Below, piece by piece: positions 33,886-44,359 of a stretch of DNA of 64,000 nucleotides. Position 1 is the first letter of the stretch. The number at the start of each line of letters is the position of its first letter. The stretch is from the NCBI GenBank assembly GCA_029891345.1, contig CM057005.1, forward strand, positions 60,591,760-60,655,759, written 5' to 3'. The notes under the pieces are model-generated. The model made no database searches and was not told where the DNA came from. It saw nothing but the letters and a program-made list of their open reading frames with translations. This DNA is from Dryococelus australis. Taxonomy: Eukaryota > Arthropoda > Insecta > Phasmatodea > Phasmatidae. A program made the position numbers and the translations under genes.

Positions 33886-34457
33886 TACACTATCAACCAA
33901 AAAGTAATTGGGCACCCGTGAAGATAGGTAATTCAGTACGTCAGTTGACTTGTGTTTCACGGCCTTCGGCGTAGGACCGCTGGTGTTTGTCCGTGGTAGC
34001 ATGAACACAGAGGCCTATTGTAACATTCTGGATAATGAAATGCTCCCAGCATTGTGGCGTTTTTGCGGAATGGACCCGTGTTACTTCTAGGATGACAATG
34101 CCAGGTGCCATGTTTTAAGGGCTACTATGCAGTGGTACGCCGTCAACAATGTCGCCGATTGGACTGGCCCGCCCAGAGCCCCGACTTCAACCCTATAGAA
34201 CATCTTTGGGACGAATTGGATCGCCGGGTGAGAGCTCGTCAGGCGCGGCCAAAATCCATTGCTCAACTCATGGAATGGTTGCAAGAGGAATGGCGACGAT
34301 TCCCCGTGGATGTGCTGCAAACACTCGTAAAGCTCATGCCAGGCAGGATGGCTGCTGTTATAGCCTCAAGAGGTGGCCCTACGAGATTCTAACGGAGTGA
34401 CAACCACCGAGCAAACATTGTGGACAGGTGCCCAATTACTTTTTGGCAGATAGCGTA
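33886..34457 (+). mobile_element. Tc1-like deletion derivative, copy 2
   Basis: TACACTATCAACCAAAAAGT at the left and ACTTTTTGGCAGATAGCGTA at the right enclose 572 bp, the same structure as the copy at 9168-9737 in opposite orientation. The plus frame at 34105-34392 gives the C-terminal DD34E region with WPAQSPDFNPIEHLWDELDR, so the catalytic Glu is kept here. The upstream part carries a TAG just before DDNARCH, where copy 1 has Gln, and the first Asp and DNA-binding domain are absent. The two copies differ at roughly one base in eight to ten. Confidence 0.92.
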
Positions 34458-34542
34458 AATTCTTACTTAAAATGGAGTGAATTATTTATGACACTACTTT
34501 CACGCATACGTATGATAGGAGCCAATATCTTAATAATATAGG

Positions 34543-34737
34543 AGCCACGGTGGCTGAGCGGTTAGCACGCTCGCCTCTCACCAAGGCGAACCGGGTTCAA
34601 ACCCCGGCCGGCCGGGTGACCGGATTTTTGCAAGTGGGAATCTTATTGGACGATACCGATGGTGGGTGGGTTTCCTCGGTTCTCTCATCGCCTCTGAAGA
34701 CCTCGACGTTAAGAGCCGCCCATATCGCTTCACTTCA
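34543..34737 (+). mobile_element. tRNA-derived SINE, plus strand
   Basis: The best-preserved head of the family: GAGCCACGGTGGCTGAGCGG with A box TGGCTGAGCGG and B box GGTTCAAACCC (about 34594-34604). The body has ATTGGACGATACCGATGGTG, GGGTTTCCTCGG, TCTGAAGACCTCGACGTTAA and GAGCCGCCCATATCGCTTC. It lacks the CATTCCGGTGCTGCTCC segment. A short direct duplication, CCGGCCGG, sits after the B box. Confidence 0.9.
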
Positions 34738-34739
34738 CA

Positions 34740-35740
34740 TAATCATATAATTAAAATATAATATAAATGTGTACGGAGATATAACGAGCTGGAAGCCCGT
34801 CACTCGGAGGGTGTTGCCTCGCCCTGGGTCCACGCCTCCCCCCCCCTAAATTCGCATAATATTTTTATAATATAATTTCTATAGATGATAGGGACGTTTT
34901 ACAGAGTATTTTAAGTTACGCCTGTGTAGTCTGTTAGGTCCTGGCTTCACCTGTTACGCAGAAATGCTTCGTTTTCGATTCCTAATTTCTGTTTCAGCGT
35001 TATTATTAGAAATGTTTGACTATAGAAAATGTACAATTTACTAGTTGTTTAATACTTTTCTATCTCAATTTTAATGGCCGTTATTTCCTGTATTCAAAAA
35101 TTCAGGAATTTATTGACACAACATAAATATGTCCCTGACTTTTATAACAAGTAGATACAGCACAATTAAATATCCGCACAAAAATATTAAACAACTTCTA
35201 AAATGTAAATTTTCTCTAATCATACATTGTCAGTAATTACAATGAATCCGATATAATGACGCGAAGGCGAAGAATTTCTGCACAAGGTGTAAACCCGAGC
35301 CTTTAAATTGGATTACTTATCCGCCGCCACACCCACCCAAGTTCCAACATTCCAATTATTAATCTGTCGCAGATCGATAGACACGGAACCATAAAGTTAT
35401 ATTTATTATATGCATTTGAGCTACACATATGTTTTGGACAGTAATATTTAACTGATTTAACATATTTGAATGTTAATATAATTATTTTCACATGTTTATT
35501 ATATTTTATGTTAACATTTTATTTCCTTAATTTTTCTATATATGTGAACCACCAGTCGACTACTCTATGATAATTTTTACACGTTGTTCTGAGTTCTACA
35601 TATGGTTATGTCACTATTTTTATTATTGTATTAATATGTTTGATTTAATTTTCGGTAATTGTTTCATAATTTTTGAAGCTAAATTTCTTAATTGTTTTGG
35701 GATTTAAAGACATAATATTTTAGGCCATAATTTTATTTAG
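34740..35740. other. Spacer
   Basis: C9 run at 34838-34846, then AT-rich sequence without gene signal. Confidence 0.6.
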
Positions 35741-36900
35741 TGATTGTAAAGCCGTAAACCAGCCGTGATTGGATGTTGGTTGGTCGGAAGCCGGAAGAAG
35801 GGGCTTCTGGGAAAGACATTGAATATGTAAGGCGTCTAGATTTTCGTTGGAATTTTACTTTTGAAATTCCAACGCCATCATAAATTTATTTTAGAAATTA
35901 TGCTCCCAGAAGTTAAGCTTTTGGTAGTCGCCGCAGCAATATTTAAGAAGAGGCTGTAAGCTAAGTCGTACATAATTATTTTGAGTGTTAAATTGACGAG
36001 GCGGAAAGGACGCTGAGACTACGACGCCGGCGCCATTCAACGAGATAGCGCCGTAGGACCTCAGGTGACGCCAAGACATTTTAACGTATGGGAAGCTTAA
36101 GTTCATGTACTTTTTTTCAAGTATTGAACTAAGGAACCTGAACTTATTTTACTAAAGTTATTATTTTGATTTTTCAACGATTTGACTGTGAGTTCCATGA
36201 GTATGTTAAACCAGTAGTCCCGAACTTTCGCATATGAGATAGTATAGCCGGAGTAATATGGAATGAGGAGTTTAAGACTTATTTTGAACTTTCAATATAA
36301 ATCCAGAGTAATTTTACTTGGTGAACTATCAGATTTGAGATAATTAAGTGATGAACTGACTTTTAACATTTAATGAATTATCAGTGAATGTGATGCAAGA
36401 AATTTAAGAATTTAAGTAAGAGCTTACCAAACTTTCTGTAAATTTAAATACAGATGAGGCTACTTCCGATGGAACCTGATTCATATTTTGAACTGAAATC
36501 TCAAGTAAAAGATTTTTTTTTTATGTAGCATCTCTAAAGTTTCACAGCATTATTCAATATTTTATTTTATTTTTATTTTGCATTCTGATTTATCCCTATT
36601 CTTACTTGTATGGTGGTATGTTATTTATGTTAATTATAATACAGCATAATTTCATTTTTGAGTATAGAGATTTCTGTCACACACACACACACATTTAGTT
36701 TTGCACCTTGTTGAATTATTCACATGTTTGGGTCTGAGTTTATTTATCTCCCTTTTTTTTCATTAATAAATTAATTTTCAATGTTACACTTTTTATTTTA
36801 TTTTAATGAATTACTGTGAAGGTTGGAATGTGTTCTCTATTGCATGAGGTTTACTACTTTGCCAGAGAGCTTCTGATTCCAGTGTGGCAAGACGAAGGTC
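35740..36900 (+). mobile_element. Hairpin repeat, copy 2 (possible solo LTR fossil)
   Basis: Contains a perfect 11-bp stem in a 30-nt hairpin (35845-35874, CGTTGGAATTT with AAATTCCAACG), then GCTCCCAGAAGTTAAG, a CpG-rich stretch (GACGCCGGCGCC, 36022), CAGGTGACGC (36062), AGGAACCTGAAC (36131), CCAGTAGTCCCGAAC (36211) and TTTTGAACTTTC. Order and spacing follow 17640-18720. Old and much diverged; termini not found. It may be the long LTR of a retrotransposon. Confidence 0.4.
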
Positions 36901-38638
36901 ACTTCACGAATAACAAGGCGCCCAAAAAATCATTATAATTATTCTTTCTCCCAACTCACACCACATAGATTTACACCCACACTATTACAGACACTGTTTC
37001 AGAGTGGCGCACAACGAGAACCATTACAGTATGAAGGGAAATATTTAGTGTGCTATACATATCAGCCATTTTCAAGTCGATGTAACAAGAACGCATGTTT
37101 CTGTAAAAGCTTCAGTATTATACATTAGATTATAATTGATATCTGTAATTTTTATTATTTACACGAAAACAGCTGTGGGGCTAGATACTAGATAAAAGCG
37201 CGTTTCTTATTCGGGCAGGCCGTGACAGATAAGTTCGTCGCGTTCAGATGAAGATATATCACACACAGCTTTTCTTGGGTATCAGTATTTACTATCCGAT
37301 CCCGATTTTTACCAACTCAGACAGCAGCAAGCTTTGCTGTAGTATGACGATCTACTAACGCCCCTTTTTCACGAGCTGCTACGGTGAAACATTAAACTGG
37401 TTACAAATGAGGCAACAATTATTCACGAATAAATTGCGATAAGGTGCATTTTTTGGCGTATTTTCATAAAAATTTTCAACCACTGAATTAAGGCGCTTTA
37501 ATTTTGAGATATTTGATTTTTGTTAAAGTCGTTACCATAGGCATGTTTAAATAAAATCCGCAAAGCTTTCACTTCCATTACAAAAAATTAACTTAACCAG
37601 GAAAATAATGTAGGCCAAATAGAATAACAATAAAAAATTACTTGAATACCTTAATGGGAAGACGTACTAGACTAGTTAACCTGCATGTTCAATCTTACAG
37701 TTAATCTCATTCAGCGACTATATAAAAAGAGAAATACTTTGTAATTATATTTTGAACTGCGGTGCCAAAACCACGGGTTTTTTTATATAGAAGATAGAGA
37801 AAAGAGAAGAGAAAATAAACGGTATGTAACCTCGGACATTTCTGAGAATTTTCTATTTATTTTTCATTTACTAACAACGCACACAAATAGTTTAACGTCA
37901 TAGTAAGGGTAATATAACATGACCTTGAAAGGGGCATTGGAAATATTGACTTCAGTGATTCTTACTTTTATTACGTGGTTTAAAAAATTCTTTTAAATTC
38001 ATACTAAAGTGTGAGTTGAAGGGGCTACCAACGAAGCATAAAAAGAAGTGCGTGCTGTCTTAAATATTGTAGAACATTTAATGACATTTAAAAAACAGAA
38101 GCCGATAAAATGTAGTTATAAATTTCTGAAACTGACGTAGGGGAGAGACTTTCATACTAAACATATGTTTAATATGTTTTTGTAGTTTCATATGTTCTGT
38201 ATTATAACCTGTTACATACAATTGTTTCGCATATACAAATTTTACTTCAAGTGAACCGCATTTCAGTTTCATAACATGGGACATGGTGATCATGCTTTCG
38301 ATTTGATTTAAATTGTAAATAAATGTCGACATTTATTATAAAACATTGATATGCTTCGTATAGTCGGTTATATGAGACGATTTAGTCCAGATATTAAACA
38401 AACTTGAAATGAAAATGGGAATAAGTTACCTATAGGTAGCGGAGTATCAATTCATAACATTTACCAACACTTATCTTCCCGTTACCCTTCAAAAAGCAGT
38501 CTCAGTAGATTAGATATCTAACTTTTGCTGACAGATCAATATCATAATAAGAATTTCCCATTTTTCGGCAAATGATTTAGTGCGTGTTTCGAATGTTCAG
38601 GGTCGTATAAATACACAAAACGCGCATAACACTGCCAC
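36901..38638. other. AT-rich spacer
   Basis: No gene or repeat supported. Confidence 0.6.
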
Positions 38639-38990
38639 TTTACCCCTTCCGACCCAGTGCACACAATTGTGTGTATTACGCACGTGTAGGTAATTTATGG
38701 CTTGTGCTGTACACTGTGGTGCTTAATGACCAATGAGCTTACTTGTGGGTACATGATTCGCAGACCGTCGTACTGGTATAGGTCATAACTGGTTCATATT
38801 ACCATAGCCCAACATATAGCCTACATCTCACTGGCTGTGACAACGAAACAAGTATTTTGGCGATTGAAGTACAGTACGCATCATAATTTCTTTTATTTTG
38901 AAACATCTGAAACCGTAAATTAAAGTGGGTCTGAAATAGTAAATGTTTATTTCGATTACGTACTGCAGTAAAGAAGCAACCAGACGCTAC
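38639..38990 (+). mobile_element. piggyBac-like MITE, copy 2
   Basis: Left end TTTACCCCTTCCGACCCAGT (TTAA site decayed to TTTA), palindrome ACACAATTGTGTGT, CACGTGTAGGTAATTTATGG, CTGGCTGTGACAACGAAACA and TTAAAGTGGGTCTGAA, in the same order as in copy 1 (30875-31217). The right end beyond about 38965 no longer matches and its TTAA was not found. Confidence 0.75.
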
Positions 38991-38999
38991 CTTTGATGA

Positions 39000-39640
39000 A
39001 TGTAAAAAATAATATTAATAAAATTATTCATGAGATACTGGAATATACTACAAAATTTTACCTCAAACTGCTGAGAATTTTCTTACTTTAACTTAATCGT
39101 ATTAGTATTCGCGAAAAAGTTTATCCTAATTGGAAAAAGGTACTGGAGAATTTTAAACGGTTGCATCAAACAGATATTACTCCTTGATCACGACCTTTTA
39201 CGTGACACGTAAGCAATAACGTCGTTAGAAATTATTATGAATCGAGAATACACACTGCGAATTCTGTATATCCAACCAACGTTAATTCAAGCAGGCAAAA
39301 AATTCATATTTCGCATAGATATAATTAGCAATAATCATGTATAAGTGTACATGTTCTATACTCGAAATCCTCGTGATTTTCAAATTCTCAATAAAGTATG
39401 ACAGACGTACCAAACCTCCTCTTTCATAAACCACAAGACACGTGACATAATAGTTAAATATTTTGACAGACATTACGGAGTAATGAGTTTATATATATAA
39501 TAAGGCGCAAAGTTAATTTATAATTAATTTCACTGATGTATTGCATGTTTTCTTTTGAACTTTCAGAGAATAATCATCAAACGTAAATTGTTTTTCTGGT
39601 CAAACGCACTACTGGACAAAGAAAGCCAGAAATGTGGAAA
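39000..39640. other. AT-rich spacer
   Basis: Nothing supported. Confidence 0.6.
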
Positions 39641-40360
39641 CCAATGTCCCTGGAACAAAGTATGTTGCTAGTTGGTTCACGACTGGAACAGACTTTTGAA
39701 CAACACCTCAGTCGTCAGCTGCATTCATCGTTACTACAAACAATGACTGACGCGGGTACAGTTAGTTTGGCAGCACGGAGAGAGAATATGGTTTGAATGT
39801 TTAAACGTATTTTTTTTTATCTATTGCTTAAAAATGGGAGTAGGAATGATTCCGAGAAAGTCTGTTCCAGTCATGAACGGACTAGTGTGCACGGAGGTGA
39901 TCTTAGTGACGTACGAATGTCGTCATGGGAACGCGTGAAACGGTTGGATTTACACCTCACACAGGAGGAGATAAAATACCATTTCACAAACAGCGAGGGC
40001 GTAAACGATGCTGCTCTGTTAAATGTGTGATCAGAGACGCAAGGTAGTCGACATCAAGTGAACGAGTGAACTATGCCATATATTGGACCTGTGCGGAGCA
40101 AGATGGCTGGCTGGACAAATGGCCTGTACGTGGACCGTGAAACCACCAGTGTGTCGAGATATGAGATGCTGTTCGGGCAAACGAAGACAGACAAGATCAC
40201 GGCGTCAGTTGCTGCGCCTCAGAATGTGAAGACAGGCAGAAACGGAACTAAAGGCAACATTGAACAATATCATGTGATCTGTGAGGTCGTTAGGGCAGGC
40301 CTACACGCTAGTGACTACGAGAAACATCAGAAGCGACTGAGTAAAACTGTCCGGTAAAAC
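39640..40360 (+). pseudogene. Coding-like block of unknown origin
   Basis: More GC-rich than the surroundings, with two consecutive plus-strand frames: 39797-40030 (77 codons; contains MSSWERVKRLDLHLTQEE) and 40073-40357 (94 codons; starts MPYIGPVRSKMAGWTNG, contains HVICEVVRAGLHASDYEKHQ). They lie in different frames with 42 bp between. I do not recognise a domain in either. It may be a decayed gene, a retrocopy or the coding part of an uncommon transposon. Confidence 0.3.
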
Positions 40361-42159
40361 TGCTGTGTTTGGGTGCGCGTTTTTGTCCTATTTTGTTCCT
40401 ACATTTTGTCAGTGTTGTCCTCATTTTTTCAAGCATGTTTCTAGCCGGTGTTGTTTTCTATGTGTTATCTTATATGTTGGTTGTGTATATATACACATAT
40501 TTTCCCGTAATGAATTTGCTGTTCTGTTTTTTTTTTTCCCCTCTTCGAATTTTCCAGTGTTGTATACAATCATATGTTCATTTTCTCCCCATCTTTAGTC
40601 TATGGCGCCACCAGCCAAATCATCATAGACTAAATACATCGTACAGAGTATCTTCGAACAAACCAAATGGGTGTATAGGGAAGAGTGTGCGTTCCAGCCG
40701 CGCGTGCGATTCATCCTTGTTCCAACATTTTGCTTCTCTCCCCCCCCCCCCCCCCCAATTCGCACCACCGAAACAAACATTTATGGCATTTTAGGTTAAA
40801 AACCGATTTTATGTTTGTTTTTAAATGGGATTGCTGTTATTCTAATCTAGATTTAATGCTACTATAATAATACTCAAGTTATCGAAAATATTTTGTTTCT
40901 ATCAGATAGTGGATCTGATGAAGAATAAAATGTAAACAGACAAGTTCATTACTGTTGACTACGTGATTTTGACAGCTTTATTGACGAAGTGTGAGTCAGT
41001 GTTGGGCGCATGCGTAGAAGACGACAATCTGTATACACCTGATTTTTATCGTCAACGTATGTTTCCCAAGTTTGCCTTACGAACAGTCGTCAGAACTGTA
41101 AATATCCGAGTACCCTTATAAAATATTGATTTTGCGCAACTTTAATACACCGTGATCGCTTTGAAAGTTGGTTAGACGACGAGTAGCAAAATTTCAAAAC
41201 ACTGTTTATAGTATGCTACATAATAATCAGAAATTTGTCTTTTAATAAAAGTTGTAATGGTCAATTGCCGATTAGAGAGACACACAGAGAGAAAGAGATA
41301 GCTTTAAACCTATAACTATTAATATAAATACAGGAAAGAAACGAAGTTTTCAGTTGATTCATACTTAATTGCTAATGATCGCACATGAGGAAAATGCCTT
41401 AGAATTTTGGAGTGTTGTCTTGTTCTATGCCTTGCTAATCTCTCTATAGGCCATCTTGTGTTAGATAGGGAATGATGTTTACATTGAAAGACTTTGAGTG
41501 GTAGTTTTTCTTGGACTATATCTAATTATTGGGGACCCTACTATTGAGTTCTCTGGAACGTCTGACATCTCAACCCAATACACACATTGTAGATCTTATG
41601 ATGATTCAGAGAGATCGCGTATTCTAAACTCCAGTACACGATTACGTTATTTTCCTAGATTTTACTACGAGAGATATAACAACATCTCAATACGTTCTAA
41701 AAGAAATTCTGCTGAAACATGCGTAAAACTGACAAAGTGGTACTGTTCGAGCGGCTACCAATAACCGATGGCTCTCTATAGGTAAAATTCAGTTACCATT
41801 TAAGTATTTGAACGTTCGCAATGACCACGAAGAAATAATTTAAAAATTAGAACTCCCGGAGCATCACGTTTGCTTTCCGAAAGAAAAATTAATGACCTCA
41901 ATTTGTTTGTGACAGAACCCGGGCGTGCTAGCCGTAGCGTTGAATTAGGTTACACATGTAAGTGATCGGCAGAAATTCCTCTGCACGACAAAATAGAAAT
42001 AAAACTCACTAACAGTGTGCTAAATACCGATGAAAATGTGCAAACCTTACAAGAAAACTTCACTGAACAAGCCTTAGATACTTAATAGCCTATACATTAC
42101 TTTGTAAATCATGAAGTATTACAAATTATTAAAATACTATATTTGGGGCTATTTAACCT
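40361..42159. other. Spacer
   Basis: C17 run at 40740-40756. A GA-rich patch lies at 41274-41300. No gene supported; the frame at 41498-41764 has no recognisable feature. Confidence 0.55.
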
Positions 42160-42232
42160 GGGGGCGTAGCTCAGGTTGTAGAGCGCTCGCTTAGCATGCG
42201 AGAGGAACCAGGGTCGATGACTGGCGCCTCCA
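42160..42232 (+). tRNA. tRNA-Ala(AGC), probably decaying
   Basis: A 73-nt cloverleaf without intron. The acceptor stem GGGGGCG/CGCCTCC pairs fully and includes the G3:U70 pair that identifies alanine tRNAs. The D stem is GCTC/GAGC. The anticodon arm CTCGC-TTAGCAT-GCGAG is perfect with anticodon AGC. Discriminator base A73; no encoded CCA. Signs of decay: G18 of the D loop is T, the T-loop base 54 is G instead of T, and pair 53-61 is G-A, which also damages the B box (GGGTCGATGAC). There is no T run within 30 bp downstream to stop Pol III. No SINE tail is visible. It is therefore a tRNA-Ala-derived copy that may not be expressed. Confidence 0.75.
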
Positions 42233-42387
42233 ATGCCCCTCCTTCCCTAAACATTAATTGCCAATTTAATTTCGCATTTGTTACAGAAACTGTATACAGC
42301 AATTACACCAAGATAATATTTTCGCTTACATAAAGTTAAATCATAATAATTATCACCTTGCTGCTCCAGGTATTCTTTGTATTGAGT

Positions 42388-43110
42388 GCCAGTGTAACAG
42401 TAGATTTTTACTCCCCGAGGAAGTTTACCTAACCTGAAAAATTCACTGGTCTAATTTTGCTACCTGCCACAGGGGTGTCCAAAGAAAACCCAGGAAAAAG
42501 GCCAGTGAGATTTTACTCTCACGAGCAGGTCGAAAGCTGATAGGACATTATGCCTTACGCCATTTTCGGACCAATAGACTTAGAGACACCAAAATTGAAT
42601 TGTAGATAATGCCTATCACCCCCAACAAGTCGACCCAGGCCATTATGCCATAGTTAAATTTATAAGCATACCTGGCCACCATCTCCGAACTGTTAGACTT
42701 AGAGACGCCAAAATTGATTTATAAGTAATGCTTACGACCTCCAACAAGTCGATACATACCATTATGCCTTAGCTGAATTTATTGGCATACCTGGCCACCA
42801 TATCCAAACCGATAGACTTAGAGATGCCAAAATTGATTTACAGGTAATGCTCACCACCCCCAACAAGTCGTTACAGATCATTATGCCTTATATTATTTTA
42901 TAGTTATACTAACGACCGATTAAAAACTGAATCGTAGCTACTACTTGCGACCTCCAACAGATCGATTTAAGACATTGTGTTCTAGGACCTTTTATAGACA
43001 TATGTAGCCACCATCTTCGATATGATAATGTCATAGTCACCAAATTGGAACCCTAGGTACTACTTGCGACTCTTGATAGGTCATAATGTCTTTGGCCATA
43101 GTACAGACAT
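42388..43110 (+). mobile_element. Composite repeat A with a 119-bp tandem array
   Basis: The left flank GTGTAACAGTAGATTTTTAC, CTGAAAAATTCACTGGT and CTGCCACAGGGGTGTCCAAA matches the minus strand of 63380-63525. The array follows. The flank and array occur in the opposite orientation about 20 kb away (62590-63525), which defines them as one repeat family. The right end is not determined. Confidence 0.75.
42540..43105 (+). repeat. 119-bp tandem array, about 5 units
   Basis: The anchor AGACTTAGAGACACCAAAAT recurs at 42576, 42695 and 42814 (period 119), with two decayed units near 42920 and 43024. Within units: CCAACAAGTCGA, CATTATGCCTTA, GCATACCTGGCCACCAT. No coding frame is conserved across units. 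Confidence 0.9.
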
Positions 43111-44145
43111 ACCTAGCCTCTATAACTGAACTTATGCGAATAAATGCATCAAAATCTCATCGCAGGTATCCCGCCCGACTCTGAACTTTTTGAAATGCCC
43201 TGATACGTCTTAATTAATTCAATAAGCATAGTTCACAACACTTTCCGATTGACAGAAGAAACCTGTGATAATCAGTTAGTAGGCAGCACTCCAGGACCAA
43301 AGCACTCCAATATTTTGTGGCAAGCTCCCTTTATATGCAATACATTATTTTTACTATTCGTTAGAGACATTTTCCAAGCCAGTTCGTATAGACATTCAGT
43401 ATAGACATACATCACACACATGACGTAACTTTCACTGTAACCCACGCACATATGCAACACGATACCTATGCAGCTCGTGTGAAGAAACCATAATGGGGAT
43501 CATACAAACTATCAGATCAGCCATTCCCGGCAGCCATATCGGAAGGTATTTGTATAGTGTATGTGAATAGAACCAAGCATCTCCGCGTCTGAACACACAG
43601 CTGCTAAGATCGTGTGCTCTGCAAAACCTATTATGTCACTCCAGAAGGAAAATAACAATGATGAGACTGCTGCTTTCATGCAAGGAAGAAGAGTTTGAGG
43701 ACATATCTGGAGTGGTAACCCGAGCCATGTATGATCCACTATCTTAACTATGCTTTAAACTAATTTTAAAGTAAGTAACTCACGTAGCATACATATTACA
43801 GCATAGTCTCGTCAAGACTAATTCAAATACCTATGTCGTAATTGAACCGGCTATTATGTAATCGCTTTCCATTCAGATTACCCACTCAAGTGCCCCCTCC
43901 CTCCTTTTTCGATAAACAGCGTGTGCTAAGTACGGGGAGACTGAAAGGCTTTAGTATGTGATCCTGTTACAGAAAATAAAATAAGAACTCATGTGCACGC
44001 GACTAATATGTATTTTTTATTTAGTTAATGTTTTATTTAAGCTGGCAAAGTAAGAACCCTATAGGCACTCTTACTTCTAACCAGCTGTAAACGTTCATTT
44101 ACATTTAATGTAGTCATTATCTTATTACAAAACATATTATGTACA
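43111..44145. other. Spacer
   Basis: Short frames at 43272-43460 and 43512-43739 (minus) have no recognisable domain. Confidence 0.55.
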
Positions 44146-44146
44146 C

Positions 44147-44355
44147 AGGGGAAGTGATAATTACCTGCTGAATTTTTGCTCCCCTATAAAAACAGTATAG
44201 GCTATTATGAGTGCCGAAGGGATCGAAAGCTGTAGCATGTGGGCCAGTCACAAAAAAGAAAAGAAATACCCTTGGGTACGCGACTTGCATGCACGCAGGG
44301 GATGTAAAAATTACGTACTGAATTTTCACTTACCTTTGGAGAACAGTATACAAAT
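44147..44355. repeat. Direct repeat, about 150-bp offset
   Basis: CAGGGGAAGTGATAATTACC, TGCTGAATTTTTGCTCCCC, AACAGTATA (44147-44200) recurs as CAGGGGATGTAAAAATTACG, TACTGAATTTTCACTTACC, AACAGTATA (44297-44352). Two units only; nature unknown. Confidence 0.65.
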
Positions 44356-44359
44356 ACTG

